23,409 nt of DNA from Rhodococcus sp. IITR03 (lineage in GTDB: Bacteria > Actinomycetota > Actinomycetes > Mycobacteriales > Mycobacteriaceae), in assembly GCA_001017865.1 (NCBI GenBank), contig LATQ01000001.1:1065522-1088930 (forward strand). Direction: 5' to 3'. The first letter of the stretch is position 1; each line of letters begins with the position of its first letter. Positions 1 to 8,658 of this stretch are shown here, one piece after another. The notes under the pieces were generated by a model that did not search any database, was not told the origin of the DNA, and saw nothing but the letters and a program-made list of their open reading frames with translations. The position numbers and the translations under genes are program-made.

Positions 1-636
1 CCGCGCTGCGCGGAGCACGCGTGTTCCATCCCCGCGGCGAGACTTCGAAGGGATGGCCGAACTCGAGTCGTCCTGGTGGCCGCAGCAGATCCCCCGCCCC
101 ACCCCGGTGATCGCCCGGTGTCGCGAGGCATCGGCACGCCGGACGGGATGCCGGACGTGCTCGGTCTCGCGGTGCGCTTCGCCTCGAAGACCGGCCCGTG
201 GGATGTCCTGCTCGCATCGGCCTACCTGCCGGGCCGGGTGACGTTGGTGCCGGCCCGCTCGTGGTCGACTGCCCGCTACAGCACACTCATGGCCTATCGG
301 ACCGACAGCGATCCCACGCCGCGGTGGATCACTGCCGTTCCGCGCGGGCAGCATCCGTCCTCGACGACCTCGGTGCAGGCACTCGAGGTGCCGCTCGAAT
401 TCTCGCTCCTGGTGGGTTCCGCCCGCGGCCCTCTCGAAGCGGCGGGACGCCTGACGCTGAGTCGCCGCCTGCCCGAGAAGGATTCGGAACAGCCGTCCTT
501 CGATCCGACCGTCCACTGCCCCGGATTCGTCGATCCGTGGCCGGGCTGGCTCGTCGAGACACGGCGCGACACTTACCGGGCGAGCCGGGCCGGACGAGGC
601 GCCTCCCTCGCCCGGCCGCAGCACACCGTCAGCTGA
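1..636 (+). CDS. conserved actinobacterial protein, 5'-truncated, frameshifted (distant catalase-superfamily look)
   Basis: The coding path runs through three frames. Frame 3 gives a segment ending VFHPRGET (about 3-44), frame 2 gives MAELESSWWPQQIPRP (53-116), and frame 1 gives VSRGIGTPDGMPDVLGLAVR and the rest to the stop at 636. One T restored near 44 and one G near 117 join them into a continuous protein. The start lies left of the window. The segments VFHPRGE, SRGIGTPDGMPDVLGLA, PWDVLLAS and ARSWSTARYSTLMAYR recall a family of actinobacterial hypothetical proteins, sometimes labelled phosphodiesterase and distantly like catalase. That link is from memory and weak. No catalytic residues can be assigned. 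The 3' end overlaps the convergent hemerythrin gene by 8 bp. Confidence 0.6.
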   Translation, partial: PRCAEHACSIPAARLRRDGRTRVVLVAAADPPPHPGDRPVSRGIGTPDGMPDVLGLAVRFASKTGPWDVLLASAYLPGRVTLVPARSWSTARYSTLMAYRTDSDPTPRWITAVPRGQHPSSTTSVQALEVPLEFSLLVGSARGPLEAAGRLTLSRRLPEKDSEQPSFDPTVHCPGFVDPWPGWLVETRRDTYRASRAGRGASLARPQHTVS

Positions 637-1123
637 TCACCGCGTCGATCGTCTTCTTCAGCGCGGACGGCTGTGCCGGTGACCGCGGGGCGTCCTTCTT
701 CATCTCGAGCATACGAGCACCGATGTCCTGCAATTGCTTACGGCCGAGCGCCTCGCGCACCTTGGGGAACCACTCGTCCTCCTCCTCGTCGATGTGATGC
801 TCGACGTTCTCGATCAGGACCGTCGTCTTCGCGTCGAAACGCTCTGCGTCGGGCTTCATCCCGGCCAGTTCGACGACGAGCACATCGGCGACGTGGTGTT
901 CCTCGTACGACTCGAGGATGTCGTCCTCGAGATCGGGAAGCAGGGAGCGTATCTCGGGGTACATGCACTCGTTCTCGAGATAGGTGTGCACGGTGAGGGC
1001 TTCGATGATCCTGTCGACGATCTTGCCCTTCTCCTTCTCCCCCTCGGCCTTCCGGAAGTCGCGGAAGAGTTTCTTGATCTCCTTGTGGTCTTCCTTCAGC
1101 AACACGATCGCGTCTGTGGACAC
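629..1123 (-). CDS. hemerythrin HHE cation-binding domain protein
   Basis: A 164-residue soluble protein, essentially one four-helix HHE domain. Candidate di-iron ligands in order are H13 (EDHKEI), H46 and E50 (HTYLENE), H76/H77 (YEEHHVAD), and H109/H110 with the acidic stretch HHIDEEEDEWFP. Such domains bind O2, NO or iron; the role here is not defined by the sequence. The start chosen is GTG at 1123, giving MSTDAIVLLKEDHKE, because GGAGGAA lies just upstream; the open frame extends further upstream but with no domain content. The C-terminus is a short lysine/proline-rich tail. The gene is intact. It is convergent with the gene on its left and follows the LysR gene in the same direction with a 70-bp gap. 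Confidence 0.88.
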   Translation of the reverse strand: MSTDAIVLLKEDHKEIKKLFRDFRKAEGEKEKGKIVDRIIEALTVHTYLENECMYPEIRSLLPDLEDDILESYEEHHVADVLVVELAGMKPDAERFDAKTTVLIENVEHHIDEEEDEWFPKVREALGRKQLQDIGARMLEMKKDAPRSPAQPSALKKTIDAVIS

Positions 1124-1193
1124 GGTTCCTCCTGCGGCGTGAGAAATGCCGCCCCCAGCGGGCGTGACACAGGAATACCCATCCGCGACACCG

Positions 1194-2060
1194 TCACACG
1201 CGCACGCGATCCGCATTCGCGAGGATGGCCGCCCGCAGTGCCGCCTCCGGACCGCTGAGTACGGAACGGCGCGCCATGAGCACGAACTCGATCTCACCCG
1301 CATCGGGAAGCAATCGTCGGGGATCGCGCACCGGGACGAGACCGGGTGGTGGAAGCCGCTCGGCGTGCAGCACCACGCCCAGTCCGGCGAGCGCCGCGGC
1401 GCGCAGGCCGTTGAGACTGTCGGTCGTGCACGCGACGCGCACACCGCGCCCGCTGCGCTGGAGGACCTCGAGCGCGATGTCGCGGGTCAGGGCCGGCGAT
1501 GGATAGGACACCAGCGGTGTCGGCTCGTCCGGGTCGAGGATGTAGTCGGGGGCAGAGAGGAAGACGAGGCGCTCGCGGAAGATCATCTCGCCGTGGCGGC
1601 TGCCCGGTCGGCGCTTGCCGAAGACCAGATCGAGTTCGTTGTCGTCGAGCCGGCGCTGCAGATCCTCGCTCAGATCCACGGTGAGTTCGAGATCGACGCG
1701 GGGATGACTGCGCCGGAACTCGGCGAGGATCGACGGCAGCTCGTAGAGCACCAGGTCCTCGGAGACCCCGAAACGCAGCCGGCCGCTGAGCGGTGACTCC
1801 GAGAAGTGCCTGCGGGCGGCATCGTGGCGATCGAGGATCTCGCGGGCGAAGGCGACCATATCGGCGCCGTCCGCCGTGAGCTCGACGTGGTGCGTGTCGC
1901 GTACGAACAGGCGCCGCCCGATCTCCTTCTCGAGTCGCGCGACGTGCTGACTGACCGTCGACTGCCGCAGGCCGAGCCGCTGGGCGGCCGCGGTGAAGCC
2001 GCGCTCCCGCTCGACGGCGAGGAAGCTCCGTAGGTGTACCGGATCGAACACGACCTCCAT
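1194..2060 (-). CDS. LysR-family transcriptional regulator
   Basis: An intact 288-residue protein of normal LysR length. The N-terminal winged helix-turn-helix covers about residues 5-65 (FTAAAQRLGLRQSTVSQHVA, then LEKEIGRRLFVRD). The rest is a LysR substrate-binding domain with two alpha/beta lobes (LRFGVSEDLVLYELPSIL, then DNELDLVFGKR). LysR proteins normally bind a small effector and control a divergent target. Here the divergent neighbour is the bile acid:sodium symporter-like gene at 2136, so that transporter is the likely target. The 75-bp gap holds an inverted repeat with LysR-box character. The effector cannot be told from sequence. Confidence 0.93.
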   Translation of the reverse strand: MEVVFDPVHLRSFLAVERERGFTAAAQRLGLRQSTVSQHVARLEKEIGRRLFVRDTHHVELTADGADMVAFAREILDRHDAARRHFSESPLSGRLRFGVSEDLVLYELPSILAEFRRSHPRVDLELTVDLSEDLQRRLDDNELDLVFGKRRPGSRHGEMIFRERLVFLSAPDYILDPDEPTPLVSYPSPALTRDIALEVLQRSGRGVRVACTTDSLNGLRAAALAGLGVVLHAERLPPPGLVPVRDPRRLLPDAGEIEFVLMARRSVLSGPEAALRAAILANADRVRV

Positions 2061-2076
2061 TTCATCATGAATCGCG

Positions 2077-2109
2077 ATTGCAGAAAACGTGGTGACCGTC
2101 TTCTGTAAT
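2077..2109. promoter_or_regulatory. candidate LysR operator in the divergent promoter
   Basis: Arms ATTGCAGAA (2077-2085) and TTCTGTAAT (2101-2109) are inverted with one mismatch and a 15-bp spacer, between the LysR gene and the transporter. Next to it is the perfect 10-bp palindrome AATCGCGATT (2070-2079). Position and shape fit a LysR recognition site, but no footprint or comparison supports it here. Confidence 0.4.
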
Positions 2110-2135
2110 GGCCTCAGGCTGCCGTACGTCGATTC

Positions 2136-3123
2136 GTGCTCTCCAAGATCCCCGTGCTCGGACGACTCGACCCGTTCCTGCTCGCCATCCTCGCCACCGT
2201 CGCCGTCGCTGCTCTGCTGCCCGCCGACGGGGTCGTACTCGACGGCGTGAACTGGGCCGCCAAGATCGCCATCGGGTTGCTGTTCTTCCTGTACGGCGCG
2301 CGCTGTCCACGCAGGAGGCCATCGAGGGTCTCAAGCACTGGCGTCTGCACCTGACGATCCTCGCCACGACCTTCGTCGTCTTCCCACTGCTCGGCCTGGC
2401 CGCGAAGGTGCTCGTGCCGTCGATCCTGAGCGACCCGCTCTATCTCGGCGTCCTGTACCTGTGCCTGCTGCCGTCCACGGTGCAGTCCGCCATCGCGCTC
2501 GTCTCGGTGGCGCGCGGCAACATCCCCGGTTCGATCGTCTCGGCCAGCGCTCGAGTCTCATCGGAATCTTCGCGACGCCGCTGCTGGTCGCGCTGACGAT
2601 GTCCACCCAGGGCGTCACCTTCAGCGGGTCGGCCGTGCTCGACATCGTGCTGATGTTGCTCGTGCCGTTCGTCGTAGGTCAGCTCCTGCGGCGCTGGATC
2701 GGTGGCTGGGTGAAGGCCCACGGCAAGCCGCTCAAGCTCGTCGACCGCGGATCGATCATGCTCGTCGTGTACGTGGCGTTCAGCCGCGGCATGAACGAGG
2801 GCATCTGGTCGATGATGTCGGTCGGTCGCCTGCTCGCCCTCGTCGGTGTGTGCGCGGTGCTGCTCGCGATCGTGCTCGCACTCACCTGGTACTCGTCACG
2901 CGGACTCGGTTTCGAATACCAGGACCGTGTCGCGATCCTCTTCTGCGGCTCCACGAAGTCCCTGGCCACCGGCCTTCCCATGGCGATCGTGCTCTTCCCC
3001 GGCCAGCCCATCGGCCTGATCGTGCTGCCGCTCATGCTGTTCCACCAGATGCAGCTCCTGGTGTGCGCGGCCCTCGCCGGACGCCTGGCGAAGAAGGCAC
3101 CGGACGGGCTCGTAGCCGTATAG
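2136..3123 (+). CDS. bile acid:sodium symporter-like (BASS/SLC10A7-type) membrane transporter, frameshifted
   Basis: Three reading frames make one polytopic membrane protein of about 329 residues. Segment 1 ends GLLFFLYGAR; segment 2 begins LSTQEAIEGLKHWRLHLTIL; segment 3 begins SSLIGIFATPLLVAL. One C restored near 2309 and one near 2552 joins them. Hydrophobic helices follow each other throughout, and the FLYGARLST and VSASASSLIGIFATP stretches match the SBF-like family (PF13593). Family members are secondary carriers for organic anions or, for SLC10A7 relatives, have unclear substrates. Start: GTG at 2136, giving MLSKIPVLGRLDPF. Upstream ATG codons are out of frame. The divergent LysR gene is the likely regulator. 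Confidence 0.85.
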
Positions 3124-3257
3124 GAGAGCGAAGCGGAAGCTCCTGTTCGACGAAATCGAGGGTGAAATCCGCTGATTCCGGTAGCGGTGACGTCGTCGTG
3201 CCGTCACCGTGCAGGGAGAACCCCGATTCGCGAACCTCGGCTCGAAGGAGCACCGGC

Positions 3258-4474
3258 ATGGGTCTGCTCTTCCACGATCATCTGCACGACGAGTTCGGAA
3301 CCTGGCCATTGGCTACATCCCCTACGGTGGTGCCGACTTCGGTGAGATCGCCGCAGTGGCCCGGCAGGTGGGGGACGGTGACGACGCGGACTTCTACGGG
3401 GCATGGGTCGAGGCCGGGGACCGTCTCGTCGCCGAAGCGGAGACCTGTGCGGCCGCCGGGCACGACGACTCGGCCCGCGAGTTGTTCCTGCGGGCGAGCG
3501 CCTACTACGCGACCGCCTATCACCCGCTGTACGGATCCCCGGTCGACCCGCGTCTGATCGCTGCCTTCGACAAGCAGGTCGCGGCCTTCGATGCCGGGCT
3601 GGCGATCGGGGACACACCCGTGAAGGCTGCCAGGATTCCGTTCGAGGACACCACGTTGCCGGGCTACCTGATCCCCGCACCCGGTCACGAGAGCAACGTG
3701 CGGCCGCTCATCGTCTTCACCAACGGATACGACGCCACGATCACCGACATGTTCTTCGCGTCGGCGGTGGCGGCACTGCGACGCGGCTACCACTGTCTCC
3801 TGTTCGACGGACCGGGTCAGGGCGAGATGCTCTACAAGCAGAACATGCCGATGCGCCCGGACTGGGAAGTGGTCGTGCGCGCGGTGATCGATCATGCGAC
3901 GGCCTCCCCCATCGTGGACCCCGAACGCATCGTCCTGAGCGGATGGAGTCTCGGGGGGTATCTCGCGCCGCGCGCAGCGTCCGGTGAGCATCGCCTGGCA
4001 GCGGTGGTCGCCGATCCCGGTCAGTGGAGCGTCGCGGCCGGCACCCGGGCCCTCGGGGCAGCATTCGGCCTGTCCCCCGAGGTCCTGGACGATCCTCTCT
4101 CGATGCACACGCAGGACGCCGACGCGATCATGGCTGCGGTGCAGGCGGATCCGTCGCTGCGCTGGAAACTCGTCTCGCGCGGATTCTGGGTCAACGGAGT
4201 CTCGGACATCCGGGAACTGTTCGCGGCACTGAACGAGTACACGCTCGACGAGGTCGGGGAACGCATCTCGTGCCCGGTCGTGGTGACGGCGGCCGAGAGC
4301 GATGCCCTCGCACGCGGTGCGGGAACATTCGGAGATCGGCTCGGCGACACGGTGACTCTCATCCCGTTCACCGACGCCGAGGGTGCGGGTGGGCATTGCG
4401 AGATGGGCAACCGCACCCTCCTCAACAGGCGGGTTCTCGATCGGCTCGACGAACTCCTGGCCCGCACGCCCTGA
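3258..4474 (+). CDS. alpha/beta hydrolase with N-terminal helical cap (FrsA/DHPON-hydrolase-like), frameshifted near the start
   Basis: The true start is ATG 3258, preceded by AAGGAG six bases upstream, giving MGLLFHDHLHDEFGT. One C restored near 3301 joins it to LAIGYIPYGGADFGEI and the remainder, about 405 residues. The N-terminal 120 residues are helical and resemble the cap region of 2,6-dihydroxypseudooxynicotine hydrolase and FrsA-type enzymes. The core then shows the nucleophile elbow GWSLGG (Ser231), probable acid Asp349 (AAESDAL) and His380 (GAGGHCEMGN). It is a cytoplasmic hydrolase; the substrate is unknown, with C-C or ester bonds plausible. It lies 134 bp after the transporter and is convergent with pobA (3-bp gap). 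Confidence 0.85.
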
Positions 4475-4477
4475 CGA

Positions 4478-5673
4478 TCAGCGGTCGGGCCAGCCCGTGT
4501 ACGCCTCCGCGAGATACTGCTGCCCGTACCGGGAACCGACGACCCCGGCGAGTTCACCCAGCGCCCGCTTGTTCTCGAACGACGTTGCGTCCTCACGGGT
4601 GTGGAGCATCGAGGTCATCCAGTACGAGAAGTTCTGCGCCTTCCACACGCGCTGCAGCGCCGTGTCGCTGTAGGCGTCGAGCAGGTCGGACGAGCCGGTG
4701 GAGAAGAACGAGTCGAGCGCGCGGAAGAGCACCCGGACGTCGGCCAGGGCGAGGTTGAGTCCCTTGGCACCGGTCGGCGGAACGGTGTGGCCGGCATCGC
4801 CTGCCAGGAAGAGGTTTCCGTGCCGCATCGGTTCGCACACGTACGAACGGAAGGGCAGGACCATCTGCTCGAAGATCCGGCCGCGCTTCAGTTCGAAACC
4901 GTCGGGGCCGTCGACACGCCGCTGCAGTTCGTCCCAGATCCGGTCCTCGCTCCACGCCGACGCGTCCTCGGACGGATCGCACTGGAAGTACATCCGCTGC
5001 ACCGACTCGTTGCGCTGGCTGATGAGGCGAATCCGTGATCCGAACGCGCATAGATCAACTCGGGCGCACTCGGCGGAGCCTCGGTGAGGATCCCGAACCA
5101 TGCGAAGGGGTACTCGATGAAGTGATCGGTACGGACGTCCCCCGGAATCGCCTTGCGGCAGATGCTCTGTGATCCGTCGGCTCCGACGAGGAATCGGCAC
5201 CGGATCTCGACCGGCGTGCCGTCGGATTCGGTGAACCGGATCTTGGGTGTGTCGGTGGTGATGTCGAGAACCTCTGTGTCGCAGACGCTGTAGCGCACAT
5301 CGCCACCGTCGCGTTCGCGCGAGGCGGCCAGGTCGACGAAAACCTCGTTCTGCGGATACAACCACACCGACTCACCCACGAGGTCCCGGAAATCGATGCG
5401 GTGGCTCTCGCCTCCGAAGCGCAGATCGATGCCGTCGTGGCGGTGCCCTTCGTTCAGGACACGGGTGTCGACTCCGCTCTCGGTGAGCAGCGACACCGAG
5501 CCGTGCTCGAGGATGCCCGCACGGTGGGTGGTCCGGATGGTCTCGTGATCACGCTTCTCGACGACGATATTGTCGATTCCCGCCTTCGCGAGGAGGTGGG
5601 AGAGCATGAGACCTGCCGGGCCGCCGCCGACGATGCCGACCTCGGTGGTGACGACCGTACGGGTTGCGTTCAT
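4478..5673 (-). CDS. pobA: 4-hydroxybenzoate 3-monooxygenase, frameshifted
   Basis: A class A flavoprotein monooxygenase that hydroxylates 4-hydroxybenzoate to protocatechuate using FAD and NAD(P)H. Length after repair is about 398 residues, against about 394 in the family. Residues 12-23 carry the FAD dinucleotide motif (GIVGGGPAGLML). Next come the DG motif in the FLVGADGSQSICRKAIP stretch and the GD motif FLAGDAGHTVPPTGAKG (Gly292-Asp293). The family-typical THRAGILEHGS stretch follows the first strand. One base restored near 5026 joins ELIYARSDHGFA to LISQRNESVQRMYF. Start ATG 5673 has AAGGA upstream. The IclR-type regulator lies 103 bp upstream on the same strand and is the likely controller. 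Cofactor preference, NADH or NADPH, is unresolved. Confidence 0.93.
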
Positions 5674-5749
5674 GTGTTCGTCCTTCGCTGCGCGTATCCG
5701 ATTCGCGTCCCGTCGAGTGTCGTGCGCCTCACCCACCGCACACGCCGAC

Positions 5750-5766
5750 TTCTCGTTCAATGAGAA
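5750..5766. promoter_or_regulatory. candidate IclR-type operator upstream of pobA
   Basis: TTCTCGTTCAATGAGAA is an imperfect palindrome: the 5-bp ends TTCTC/GAGAA are perfect, and seven of eight mirror pairs nearly match around a central C. It lies about 77 bp upstream of the pobA start codon and just past the end of the IclR coding region. Its length and position suit an IclR-family binding site. This is inference from layout. Confidence 0.5.
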
Positions 5767-5776
5767 AACGATCGGG

Positions 5777-6534
5777 TCAGTCCGGGGGACGCTCGCCGAC
5801 TCCGCGCGCGATTCCGCGGGCAGCGGCCATGAGGACGGGCACGACGGCCTGCTGCCGGGACGCACCGGTGGGCACCACCACGCCGAGCGCCGCCATGGCA
5901 TGACCCGACCGTGCGAGGACGGGCACCGCGATGCCCGTGGTGCCCTCGTCGAGCACACCGTCGAAGCGCGCATAACCCCGGCGGCGGACCTCCGCGAGCG
6001 CGCGACGGAAATCCTCGTCGTCGCAGCGAACCGCTTCTCCACCTCGGGATGTCGTCGCCGATAGGTTTCCTGCACCTCCGCAGGTGAGAACGCGAGCATC
6101 GACATGCCCAGCGACGTGTCGTGGACGGGGAGCCGACGCGCGACCGAGGCCTGGTTGACCACCGAATCGGACGCCGACAGCCGCTCGAGGACGAGGACCT
6201 CGTCGTCCTGCAGGACCGCGAGCTGGGTGTGCTGGTGCACCACCGACTGCACGTCCTGCAGGAAGGGCAGCGCCGCCTCCCGTAGATCCCGTGCGGGTGC
6301 ACTGCGCGCGACGAGTTCCCACAGGCGCAGACCGAGCCGTACCCGGCCGTCGTCGTCCCGGGTGAGCAGACCGTGTTGCACCAGCTCGCCGACGAGCCGG
6401 TAGGTCGTGGCCTGCGGGATGCCGGACCTGCGGGCGAGACTCCCGACCGTCAGGCGGGGTTGGGTGTCGTCGAACGACTCGAGGATGCGGACGACGCGGT
6501 CGAGCATCGAGTCACCGGACGGCGAGTTGGCCAT
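5777..6534 (-). CDS. IclR-family transcriptional regulator, probably of pobA, frameshifted
   Basis: About 252 residues after repair. The N-terminal winged helix-turn-helix is clear: MLDRVVRILESFDD, then LTVGSLARRSGIPQATTYRL and VGELVQHGLLTR. The effector domain follows (VLERLSASDSV, PVHDTSLGMSMLAFSP), with its second half in another frame (DEDFRRALAEVRRRGYARFD, GTTGIAVPVLA). One base restored near 6020 joins them. Start: ATG 6532-6534. No strong Shine-Dalgarno is visible and a second ATG lies 6 bp upstream. pobA follows on the same strand after 103 bp, so the protein may act as its activator or repressor, as PobR and PcaR proteins do elsewhere. Confidence 0.88.
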
Positions 6535-6591
6535 GCCGCCATTGTTCCGTGTCCGATCCGGGCAGCTTCACCGTCCGGATCCGTCCGTAGA

Positions 6592-6623
6592 TTCGACATC
6601 TGTCAATATAGACGTGTGTCGAA
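6592..6623. promoter_or_regulatory. ArsR box pair and likely promoter of arsR-acr3-arsC
   Basis: TTCGACATCTGTCAA (6592-6606) differs by one base from the site at 10661-10675. A weaker copy in the opposite direction (6609-6623) matches 12 of 15. The outer arms ATTCGACA and TGTCGAAT form a perfect 8-bp inverted repeat. A -10-like AATATA sits between the boxes, and the GTG start at 6616 lies inside the second box. No Shine-Dalgarno precedes that GTG, so the transcript may be leaderless and blocked directly by bound ArsR. Confidence 0.6.
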
Positions 6624-6975
6624 TCAAGATCTCGCGGGCGACGACGCCTGCTGCTCTCCGCTCGTGCGCCAACCCCTGACGGGCGATCGCGCCGTCGACC
6701 TCGCCCGGATGTTCAAAGCCCTCGGCGATCCGGTGCGTCTGCGGTTGCTGTCGCTCGTCGCGAGCCATGCCGGCGGTGAGGCGTGCGTGTGCGACATCTC
6801 GGGATCGTTCGATCTGTCCCAACCGACGATCTCGCACCACCTCAGAGTTCTGCGCGAGGCAGGCCTGCTCGAGTGCGAGCGTCGCGGAACGTGGGTGTAC
6901 TACTGGGTGGTTCCGGCTGCATTACGGCAACTCTCCGATGTGCTCGGGATCGAGTCGACCGAGGTACCCGCATGA
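6616..6975 (+). CDS. arsR: ArsR/SmtB-family arsenic-responsive repressor
   Basis: An intact 119-residue winged-helix repressor. MFKALGDPVRLRLLSLV starts the fold at residue 32, and the recognition helix lies in FDLSQPTISHHLRVLREAG, followed by the wing ERRGTWVYYW. Candidate metalloid ligands are the vicinal pair C12-C13 (ACCSP) and C57/C59 of ACVCDI in the helix before the HTH. Start: GTG 6616, chosen because it gives the family N-terminus MSNQDLAGDDACCSPLV. Its stop overlaps the acr3 start (ATGA), so the two are translationally coupled. It is predicted to release the operator at 6592-6623 on binding As(III) or Sb(III). It is divergent from the IclR gene. Confidence 0.93.
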   Translation: MSNQDLAGDDACCSPLVRQPLTGDRAVDLARMFKALGDPVRLRLLSLVASHAGGEACVCDISGSFDLSQPTISHHLRVLREAGLLECERRGTWVYYWVVPAALRQLSDVLGIESTEVPA

Positions 6976-8050
6976 GTGAGCGCACCGCGGTGGACACTCC
7001 CGTGATGGGCAGGATGTCGACACTCGACCGCTTCCTTCCCGTGTGGATCGGCACCGCCATCGTCGTCGGCCTGCTGCTAGGCCGCATGATTCCCGGACTC
7101 GGGGAAGCCCTGGGTTTCATCGAGATCGACGGAATCTCGCTGCCGATCGCCCTCGGTCTGCTGATCATGATGTACCGGTGCTGGCGAAGGTGCGCTACGA
7201 CCGTCTCGACACGGTCACCGGCGACCGCACCCTGTTGATCTCGTCGCTGATCCTCAACTGGATCGTCGGTCCCGCACTGATGTTCGCGCTCGCGTGGCTG
7301 ATGCTGCCGGATCTGCCCGAATACCGCACCGGTCTGATCATCGTCGGCCTCGCGCGCTGCATCGCGATGGTGATCATCTGGAACGACCTGGCGTGCGGCG
7401 ACCGGGAAGCCGCAGCCGTGCTGGTCGCGATCAACTCGGTCTTCCAGGTGATCATGTTCGCCGCTCTCGGCTGGTTCTACCTGTCGGTGCTGCCCGGATG
7501 GCTCGGCCTCGAGCAGACCGGTCTCGACGTCTCCCCGTGGGAAATCGCGAAATCCGTGCTGATCTTCCTCGGAATCCCGCTCGTCGCCGGTTTCCTCACT
7601 CGTCGATTCGGCGAGAAGGCCAAGGGCCGCAGCTGGTACGAGCAGACCTTCCTGCCGCGCATCGGACCGTGGGCGCTGTACGGACTGCTGTTCACCATCG
7701 TGATCCTGTTCGCGCTGCAAGGCGAACAGATCACCTCGCGACCACTCGACGTCGTACGCATCGCGCTGCCCCTGCTGGCGTACTTCGCGATCATGTGGGG
7801 AAGCGGGTATCTGTTCGGCGCTGCAGTAGGACTCGGCTACGAACGCACCACCACACTCGCCTTCACCGCCGCGGGCAACAATTTCGAACTCGCCATCGCC
7901 GTCGCGATCGGCACGTTCGGCGTCGCGTCCGGGCAGGCCCTGGCTGGAGTCGTCGGACCACTCATCGAAGTGCCCGTCCTCGTCGCACTCGTGTACGTGG
8001 CTCTGGCTCTGCGTACACGTTTCGCCGCACGCGCCGGAGGTGCGTCGTGA
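6972..8050 (+). CDS. acr3: ACR3-family arsenite efflux transporter, frameshifted
   Basis: Exports arsenite, As(OH)3, across the membrane. About 359 residues after repair, with roughly ten hydrophobic helices. The first frame begins MSERTAVDTPVMGRMSTLDR and ends GLLIMMY; the second continues PVLAKVRYDRL. One C restored near 7175 joins them. The essential family cysteine is Cys130 in GLARCIAMVIIWNDLACGD. Glu333 in GPLIEVPVLVALVYV corresponds to the conserved C-terminal glutamate. The ATG overlaps the arsR stop, and the stop overlaps the arsC GTG (GTGA), so the three genes are one coupled operon. It belongs to ACR3, not ArsB, judging by the ARCIAMV and GNNFELAIAVAIG stretches. Confidence 0.95.
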
Positions 8051-8454
8051 CCACGGTCCCGTCGGTGTTGTTCGTGTGCGTGCACAATGCCGGTCGGTCC
8101 CAGATGGCCGCCGGGTTCCTGAGTCATCTCGCGGGGGACCGCATCACAGTCCGTTCCGCCGGGTCCGCACCCGCCCCCGAGGTGAACCCTGCTGCGGTCG
8201 CAGCGATGGCCGAGGTCGGCATCGACATCTCCGGCGAGAACCCGAAGATCCTCACCGCCGACGCCGTGCAGGCCTCCGACGTCGTGATCACGATGGGCTG
8301 CGGCGACACCTGCCCGGTGTTCCCCGGTACGTCCTACCGGGACTGGGTGCTCGACGACCCGGCCGGACGAGGAATCGACGCCGTGCGTCCGATCCGTGAC
8401 GAGATACGGACGAAGGTCGAGGCGCTGATCGCCGAACTGACGTCGCCGGCATGA
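8047..8454 (+). CDS. arsC: arsenate reductase, low-molecular-weight phosphatase fold (probably mycothiol-linked)
   Basis: Reduces arsenate to arsenite for export by Acr3. An intact 135-residue protein. The P-loop CX5R is CVHNAGR (Cys11-Arg17), directly after the first strand VLFV. Cys85 and Cys89 lie in MGCGDTCPVFPG, and the aspartate loop is LDDPAG (about 102-107). In actinobacteria this type forms an arseno-mycothiol adduct and is recycled by mycoredoxin. The alternative is a thioredoxin-linked relay using Cys85/Cys89; sequence alone does not settle it. Start: GTG 8047, overlapping the acr3 stop. Confidence 0.93.
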   Translation: MTTVPSVLFVCVHNAGRSQMAAGFLSHLAGDRITVRSAGSAPAPEVNPAAVAAMAEVGIDISGENPKILTADAVQASDVVITMGCGDTCPVFPGTSYRDWVLDDPAGRGIDAVRPIRDEIRTKVEALIAELTSPA

Positions 8455-8500
8455 TCGAGTTCGGCAACCGCATCCAGCGGGTACCCACAGATCTGTCACG

Positions 8501-8525
8501 CCGGGCGTCCGCGTAGGGCGCCCGG
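8501..8525 (+). terminator. possible hairpin terminator after arsC
   Basis: CCGGGCG (8501-8507) and CGCCCGG (8519-8525) form a perfect 7-bp stem with an 11-base loop, 46 bp after the arsC stop. No T-run follows, as is common in actinobacteria. The rest of the 204-bp gap to the next gene shows nothing recognisable. Confidence 0.4.
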
Positions 8526-8658
8526 TGTGGACGAAGTCGTCCCCGACATGCTCCGGACACCGCGTTGCACGTCATCGCAGGTCCGGTAGCGTTCTGAGAC
8601 GACTCGTAATCGCGTGTCGGTCGATCGGCTCGGTACAGCCGAACTGTGGGAGGTTCCC

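Noticed and set aside
3278..4396. A 372-residue open frame opposite the alpha/beta hydrolase
   Set aside because: Antisense shadow of a gene with a clear catalytic triad; composition is Arg/His/Val-rich without recognisable motifs.
4888..6534. A 548-residue minus-strand reading joining IclR and PobA parts
   Set aside because: It is an artefact of frameshifts. The IclR half leaves its family frame near 6020 and the PobA half leaves it near 5026; each gene has its own start, and pobA has its own Shine-Dalgarno.
7170..7180. Programmed frameshift in acr3 or other genes
   Set aside because: No slippery heptamer or downstream structure was evident, and the same kind of shift recurs in sixteen unrelated genes, which points to sequencing error.
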